Source of the DNA: F23-B02 sp045599385
Lineage (GTDB): Bacteria; Bacillota; Clostridia; Oscillospirales; Oscillospiraceae
NCBI GenBank assembly: GCA_045599385.1
Contig: JAZRVW010000031.1
Span: 1 to 27,877, forward strand
Direction of reading: 5' to 3'
Length of the DNA: 27,877 nt
Made by a program: the position numbers and the translations under genes. Of this stretch, positions 23,584 to 27,877 are shown piece after piece (position 1 is the first letter of the stretch; every line of letters begins with the position of its first letter). The notes beneath the pieces were generated by a model. It was not told the origin of the DNA. It ran no database searches and worked only from the letters and a program-made list of their open reading frames with translations.

Positions 23584-24231
23584 GTGTCCTCGAAGCATAA
23601 AAAATCGCCAAAACGCTTTTATATAATCTGTTTTGCCGCAACGCTTGCGGTTGTTCTGGTCCTGCTCGTAGTTTTTCTGCATCAGCGTGCGGAGGTTGCG
23701 CCCGTTTATGTTCTGACTGTTGAAGGTCTCGAGGCCGAAACTCCCGCCGATGCGCAGGCCGTCTGCCGCGCGGATAATCAGCGCTATCTTGAGTGCATGA
23801 ATGACAGGGATGACTGTCTGTGGGTGTGGTGCGGTGATGATAAACTGTTCCTTGCCAATTCCGATGCGCTGCATATTGACAGTAAGGCGGAGGACTGCGG
23901 ATTTACAGCAGTTACCTTTTACGATGAAAATGGAAATAAACACAGCGGATTCATAATTGACCCAACTGCCGAGCCCCGTGAGCTTGGCCGCATTCAGCTT
24001 GAAGAGGCTGAGGAATACAGCTTTGACAGCGTCAGCATGAGTATTCGTGTTGCCCTGCGAAACGGCAAAATTGCTTACGAAAACGCCGTATATCTGTGGG
24101 AAAAGGGCAGTAACGTTGTTTTTGCCGTATGCTCTGACAGCTATACAGTTATTGAGAACAATCTTGTTTCCTTTGTTGATGACGGTGGAGCTACCCGAGT
24201 TTGCTATATTCTCGATACTAAACTTGACTGA
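23584..24231 (+). CDS. hypothetical membrane-anchored protein
   Basis: 215 aa from a GTG with GGGGG 7 bases upstream. A basic N-terminus (SSKHKKSPKRF) and one hydrophobic helix (12-33) suggest a type II anchor with the rest outside. The outer part is acidic and has several Cys (61, 71, 78, 83, 105), which could form disulfides. No family recognised and no catalytic motif seen. The ABC1 kinase gene starts 11 bases after the stop, so they are probably cotranscribed. Confidence 0.7.
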   Translation: MSSKHKKSPKRFYIICFAATLAVVLVLLVVFLHQRAEVAPVYVLTVEGLEAETPADAQAVCRADNQRYLECMNDRDDCLWVWCGDDKLFLANSDALHIDSKAEDCGFTAVTFYDENGNKHSGFIIDPTAEPRELGRIQLEEAEEYSFDSVSMSIRVALRNGKIAYENAVYLWEKGSNVVFAVCSDSYTVIENNLVSFVDDGGATRVCYILDTKLD

Positions 24232-24242
24232 GAGGAAAAATA

Positions 24243-25580
24243 ATGTCTGAATTAGGAAATGATACCAGACGCCTGATTGAAATGGTGAAGGTCATAAGTA
24301 AATATGCTCTGGGCGGAATGACCCCCGATAAATTCTGCGACATGATGAAGGCACTGGGCCCCACCTACGTAAAGCTTGGTCAGCTGCTTTCCATGCACCC
24401 CGAGGTCATTCCCATGGAATATTGCAAGAAGCTGGAGAATCTGCGCACCGACGCATCTCATCTCGTGACTGCCCAGATACGCGACATCATCGATCAGGAG
24501 TACGGAAGACCCTGGACGTCTGTTTATCAGCGCATCATGCCCTTTCCTCTGGGCGCGGCATCCATTGCGCAGGTGCACGAGGCGGTGCTGCTTGACGGTA
24601 CTCACGTTGCGGTAAAAATCCAGCGCCCCGAGATCTACGATACCATGGAGCGCGATGTGCGCCTTCTGAAAAGAGCCTTGAGCATCGTGAAGATAAAGGG
24701 CATCAACGACGTTGTTGACCTTACCGACACCATCGAGCAGATGTGGATTGTCGCCCAGCAGGAGATGGACTTCATTCAGGAGGCGGAGAATATCCGCACC
24801 CTGCGCAAAAACTGCGAGGGCATTGAATATGTCTACTGCCCGAAGGTTTACGATGAGCTCAGCACAAGGAACGTGCTGGTAATGGAATACATAGGCGGCT
24901 GCGAGCTTTGCGATAAGGAAGCTCTCCTTGCAGACGGCTATGACCTTGATGAAGTCTGCACAAAGTTCGTAAACAACTTCATTAAGCAGTTTGCCGAGGA
25001 TTTGTTCTTCCATGCTGACCCACACCCGGGCAATGTCCGCGTCTGGAACGGACGTGTTGTGTGGCTTGACCTGGGTATGATGGGCCGACTCAGCAAGGAG
25101 GACGCAGAGCTTGTCAAGGAGTGCATGAAGGCCATCGTCACCAACGACTACAAGAGCTTTGCCGATGCCGTGCTGAACATCTGCGCGCATGACCCCAACA
25201 TCAACATGGACGCATTTTATGAGCGCATGCGGCTATATCTTGACAAGTACCGCGTGATTTCCATGGAGGAAATGAGCAGCACCGTGGATATTTTCGCCGA
25301 CCTCTACAAAATATCAAGGGACTTCGGGATACAGGTTCCCACGACCTACACTATGTTCTGGCGCAGTATGTCCGTCATGGAGGGTACGGTATCCGACCTT
25401 TCGCCCAAGACCGACCTTGCGGCCATCATCGGCAAGCATCTCGCGGCCCAAAACATGATAGGCGGCATTGCGGGAGCAATTACAAAGAGCGTTTCCCACC
25501 GCAAGCTCATTTCGGGCAAGCCCCTTTCCTACAACGGTCACGAGCAGGAACCCGACGAGGAAGTTCCTGACGAAGAATAA
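24243..25580 (+). CDS. ABC1/AarF (UbiB-COQ8) family atypical kinase
   Basis: 445 aa. The family-defining KxGQ motif is KLGQ (44-47). The Ala-rich nucleotide loop is GAAS (104-107) where most members have AAAS. Lys125 (VAVK) is the nucleotide Lys, HADPHPGN (258-264) gives the catalytic Asp259 and Asn264, and Asp276 is in DLG. Many bacterial UbiB proteins end in one or two membrane helices; here the C-terminus is a short amphipathic stretch and an acidic tail, so it may be soluble or peripherally bound. UbiB supports ubiquinone synthesis in aerobes; an anaerobe without it must use it otherwise, perhaps in isoprenoid lipid handling. GAGAGGA precedes the ATG. Confidence 0.9.
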   Translation: MSELGNDTRRLIEMVKVISKYALGGMTPDKFCDMMKALGPTYVKLGQLLSMHPEVIPMEYCKKLENLRTDASHLVTAQIRDIIDQEYGRPWTSVYQRIMPFPLGAASIAQVHEAVLLDGTHVAVKIQRPEIYDTMERDVRLLKRALSIVKIKGINDVVDLTDTIEQMWIVAQQEMDFIQEAENIRTLRKNCEGIEYVYCPKVYDELSTRNVLVMEYIGGCELCDKEALLADGYDLDEVCTKFVNNFIKQFAEDLFFHADPHPGNVRVWNGRVVWLDLGMMGRLSKEDAELVKECMKAIVTNDYKSFADAVLNICAHDPNINMDAFYERMRLYLDKYRVISMEEMSSTVDIFADLYKISRDFGIQVPTTYTMFWRSMSVMEGTVSDLSPKTDLAAIIGKHLAAQNMIGGIAGAITKSVSHRKLISGKPLSYNGHEQEPDEEVPDEE

Positions 25581-25610
25581 AAAATCCACCGTCTTTGACG
25601 GTGGATTTTT
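25581..25610. terminator. bidirectional terminator between the ABC1 kinase and NUDIX genes
   Basis: Perfect 13-base stem (25581-25593 with 25597-25609), TTT loop, T runs on both strands, between convergent genes. Confidence 0.9.
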
Positions 25611-25621
25611 TATTGCAATTC

Positions 25622-26140
25622 TTATATGTTCAGTCCGTCGAACTTGTTGCGTGCGGCGAACATGTGGGAAATGAGCGTTTTAAAGAAGGGAATGAACTTC
25701 CCGCCGTCAATAAGCGCAAGGACTTCCTCCTCGGAGGCCCAGCGCACAGCCTTTACCTCCTCGGGCTGAAGACGGAGAGAGGAGAGGTCAAGGTCTTTGT
25801 TCACAAGGTAAATGTCGTCAAAGCCACCCTCAAAGTTGATTGTGAAATGGGGACGTACGCTGCTGAAGTCGGCATCAATGCCGATTTCCTCAAGCAGCTC
25901 ACGGTGTGCGGCATCGCGGCTGGTTTCTCCCGCAACGGCACATCCGCCAACGGAGATGTCCCAGTATTCGCCCCAGCTTTTCCATGGCTGGCGCTGCTGA
26001 ATCAGCATTTCACCCTTTGAATTGAAAATACACACATGGATAACCATGCGGCAATCGCCCTTTTCGCCTTTTTCACCGCGAAAATAGCTTCTTCCCGTGA
26101 GATGACGGTCAATATCGTATGCGTCCCAGCGCTCTTTCAC
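25622..26140 (-). CDS. NUDIX hydrolase, Idi/YfcD-like
   Basis: 172 aa. The Nudix box is complete: Gly66, Glu72, Arg80-Glu81, Glu84-Glu85 and Gly87. The N-terminus WDAYDIDRHLTGR and the MLIQQRQPWKSWGEYWDISVGG segment are shared with the isopentenyl-diphosphate isomerase-like subgroup, which includes many uncharacterised pyrophosphohydrolases. The substrate cannot be told from sequence. The start is a GTG at 26140; only a weak ribosome site is seen and there is no nearby ATG in frame, so the start is the least certain part. It is a single gene with a shared terminator. Confidence 0.88.
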   Translation of the reverse strand: MKERWDAYDIDRHLTGRSYFRGEKGEKGDCRMVIHVCIFNSKGEMLIQQRQPWKSWGEYWDISVGGCAVAGETSRDAAHRELLEEIGIDADFSSVRPHFTINFEGGFDDIYLVNKDLDLSSLRLQPEEVKAVRWASEEEVLALIDGGKFIPFFKTLISHMFAARNKFDGLNI

Positions 26141-26220
26141 TCGGTCACTTTCTTTCTTAAATATTGCAAAAGGACGATATCATAAAACGGCATATAAATC
26201 AAGTGATAACATGAACAAAC

Positions 26221-26249
26221 TGTATAACACATATTGTAATTGTTATACA
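26221..26249. promoter_or_regulatory. 9-base inverted repeat between the permease stop and the NUDIX gene
   Basis: TGTATAACA (26221-26229), 11 bases, TGTTATACA (26241-26249). It overlaps the stop codon of the permease and lies upstream of the NUDIX gene on the same strand. There is no T run, so an operator is more likely than a terminator. Confidence 0.4.
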
Positions 26250-27340
26250 AGCGATGTGAATATCAGCAGAATGCCGAGAAATGCAAAGTTATATATGCTG
26301 AACTTTACAATAAAACTCTTTGCTCCGTCGGGCTTGTGCCTGAGATATTCGCGAAAGGTGATAAGGCTTGCCAGCGAGGCAATGAGCGTTCCCGCGCCGC
26401 CTATGTTTACGCCGACGAGAAGGTCGGCATAGTTTGTTGTGAACTGGGACAGCAGAATTGCGGACGGCACGTTGCTTATGACCTGACTGCACAGCGCGGA
26501 GCAGAGAAGGGCATTTTTGTCCATAAGCATGGAGAAAAAGTCCTGCACCGCATCAATACGCGCCATGTTTCCTGCAAAGACGAAAAAGAAAACAAAGGTG
26601 AGAAGCAGTGACCAGTCAACTTCCTTAAGCGCATGGCGGTCGGTAATGAGAAGTGCAAGGGGAATCAGGATAAGCCCGGTCCAGAAGGGGATAAGCCGTA
26701 CAACAATTCCAACGGAGTAGAGAAACAGCACAAGATAAAATACCGCCGCTTTCGGCTTGTATTCAAGCTTCTCCTCACAGAAGAACATGGGAGCAGGCTT
26801 AACAAACAGGCAGCAGACCGTTATAAGAACAATGGAAACGATAAATGGCGGCAGGAGAATGCCTACAAACTCCGCTGTGGGAATATTGAACTTCGTGTAG
26901 AGATACAGATTCTGGGGATTGCCGAAGGGCGTAAGCATGCCGCCGAGGTTTGCTGCCATGTTCTGCATGATGAAGGTGAATGCGAGATGCTCCTCCTTGC
27001 CTGCGGCCTTCAGAACGAAATAGCCCAGGGGCAGAAAGGTCAGAAGTGCCGTGTCATTGGTGATGAGCATGGAACCGATAAAAGTTATGTAAACCAAAAC
27101 AATAACGCAGGCGCGTTCGGTTTTGAATCTGGAAACGATGCGGTTTGCCATGATGTAGAAAAAATTGACATCACGCAGAGCACAGACAACGGCAAGCACG
27201 CAGAAAAGGCAGGTCAGGGTTTTGAAGTCAAGATAGCCTGCGTAGGTCTTGTCCACGGGTACGAAAATCACCGTGACTGCCGCGGCAAAAAACGCCGTGA
27301 GCATCATTATGTTGTTTTTGAAAAATGACTTTATGTGCAT
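26243..27340 (-). CDS. SLC13/ArsB-superfamily permease, YbiR-like
   Basis: 365 aa from the ATG at 27340, which has GAGGT 8 bases upstream; a GTG five codons earlier has no ribosome site. Roughly ten hydrophobic segments. Signatures of the ion transporter superfamily: ITNDTALLTFLPL (about 93-105), TPFGNPQN (137-144) in the first re-entrant region, and ISNVPSA (288-294) in the second, pseudo-symmetric half. Length and motifs resemble E. coli YbiR, a putative anion transporter. The substrate (dicarboxylate, sulfate, arsenite or Na+/H+) is not decided by sequence; no ars or regulator gene is next to it. Confidence 0.83.
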   Translation of the reverse strand: MHIKSFFKNNIMMLTAFFAAAVTVIFVPVDKTYAGYLDFKTLTCLFCVLAVVCALRDVNFFYIMANRIVSRFKTERACVIVLVYITFIGSMLITNDTALLTFLPLGYFVLKAAGKEEHLAFTFIMQNMAANLGGMLTPFGNPQNLYLYTKFNIPTAEFVGILLPPFIVSIVLITVCCLFVKPAPMFFCEEKLEYKPKAAVFYLVLFLYSVGIVVRLIPFWTGLILIPLALLITDRHALKEVDWSLLLTFVFFFVFAGNMARIDAVQDFFSMLMDKNALLCSALCSQVISNVPSAILLSQFTTNYADLLVGVNIGGAGTLIASLASLITFREYLRHKPDGAKSFIVKFSIYNFAFLGILLIFTSLV

Positions 27341-27364
27341 AATTTCAAACCTCACAAGTTCAAA

Positions 27365-27392
27365 ATTATATCACTTGCATTTTTGTTTTCAA
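27365..27392 (-). promoter_or_regulatory. sigma-A promoter of the permease
   Basis: Minus strand: -35 TTGAAA (27387-27392), 16 bases ending in TGA, -10 TATAAT (27365-27370). It lies between the upstream terminator and the start codon. Confidence 0.75.
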
Positions 27393-27406
27393 TGCGCAAG
27401 AAAAAC

Positions 27407-27436
27407 AAAAAAAGTACTGAATTTCAGTACTTTTTT
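27407..27436 (-). terminator. terminator of the radical SAM gene
   Basis: GTACTGAA-T-TTCAGTAC core with A/T flanks giving a T run on the minus strand directly after the stop of the radical SAM gene. Confidence 0.85.
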
Positions 27437-27877
27437 ATGATATTTCGGTCAATGCGCGGTTAATGGCGTTTATAACCCGCTTTTTATCACCGCTCCATTG
27501 CGGTGCAATGAGAATTTTCTTCGGGCCGTCACCTGTAAGACGGTGTATGACCATGCCGTCGCCGATTTCCTTTACGCAGTCGCACACGAGGTTTACATAA
27601 TCATCAAACTCCATGACCTCAAAATTACCTGCGCGGTAATCGTCAGCCAAATCCGTACCCTCAAGTACGTGGAGAAGCTGAAGCTTTATGCCGCCGCTTT
27701 TTTTATCTCTGACATAGCGTACCGTTTCGAGCATGTCCTCGCGGCTTTCGTGAGGAAGCCCGAGGATAACGTGGGTTACGGTGTGAATGCCGATGGAGTT
27801 CAGCTTGCTGACAGCCTTGTCGTAAATCTCAAGGGGATAACCGCGGCGAATATATTCCGCAGTCTGCGGGTGAATTG
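27435..27877 (-). CDS. radical SAM protein, YhcC / TIGR01212-like (C-terminal part, cut by window edge)
   Basis: About 147 codons are visible, open to the window end. The frame continues upstream of the internal Met at 27734: reading on gives IHPQTAEYIRRGYPLEIYD and HVILGLPHESREDM. These match the mid-domain of the YhcC family (QT..R..iRRG, then HvI.GLP.E). The CxxxCxxC cluster site must lie outside the window. The family is widespread and its substrate is unknown. Confidence 0.78.
   Translation of the reverse strand, partial: IHPQTAEYIRRGYPLEIYDKAVSKLNSIGIHTVTHVILGLPHESREDMLETVRYVRDKKSGGIKLQLLHVLEGTDLADDYRAGNFEVMEFDDYVNLVCDCVKEIGDGMVIHRLTGDGPKKILIAPQWSGDKKRVINAINRALTEIS

Overview
The window reads as chromosomal DNA of an anaerobic, Gram-positive, spore-forming member of the Clostridia (Oscillospiraceae/Ruminococcaceae-like gut Firmicutes is my best guess from protein style; no 16S gene is present). 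Support: an electron-bifurcating Nfn transhydrogenase pair, FeoAB with a small Cys-rich FeoB partner, purine-rich Shine-Dalgarno sites, sigma-A promoters close to TTGACA-17-TATAAT, and a SpoIIQ-like gene preceded by a perfect match to the sigma-F promoter consensus. No phage, insertion sequence, CRISPR array or resistance gene was seen.

Layout. 1-2365 (minus): nfnA-nfnB with its promoter. 2400-4850 (plus): aldose 1-epimerase, then a separately transcribed, apparently highly expressed tocopherol-cyclase-like protein. 4938-7420 (plus): feoA-feoB-small membrane protein under two tandem DtxR-like operators. 7422-12934 (minus): a run of rlmB, a very unusual 819-aa acidic membrane protein that looks like a catalytically dead P-type ATPase, a divergent EF-G paralogue, and a 42-aa membrane peptide too short for ordinary gene calling. 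13038-15736 (plus): a rhomboid-fold pseudo-protease with a C-terminal Cys/His cluster, coupled to a membrane-anchored beta-propeller. 15743-16708 (minus): a PflX-type radical SAM protein. 16807-22168 (plus): trmL and the lower-glycolysis block pgk-tpiA-gpmI-eno (no gap gene adjacent). 22170-22944: spoIIQ-like gene. 22974-23244: tRNA-Met and tRNA-Glu under a perfect consensus promoter. 23245-23524: non-coding, palindrome-rich. 23525-25610 (plus): a membrane-anchored hypothetical protein and an ABC1/UbiB-like kinase. 25622-27877 (minus): NUDIX hydrolase, YbiR/SLC13-like permease, and the C-terminal part of a YhcC-like radical SAM protein cut by the window edge.

Most genes are housekeeping: triose-phosphate to phosphoenolpyruvate conversion, NAD(P)H/ferredoxin balance, ferrous iron uptake, ribosome/tRNA methylation. 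The least explained parts are the pseudo-P-type ATPase beside the EF-G paralogue with degenerate GTPase motifs (both proteins keep a fold and lose signature residues), the tocopherol-cyclase-like protein in a presumed anaerobe, and the pseudo-rhomboid plus beta-propeller pair. All functional calls come from reading motifs by eye; no database search was run.
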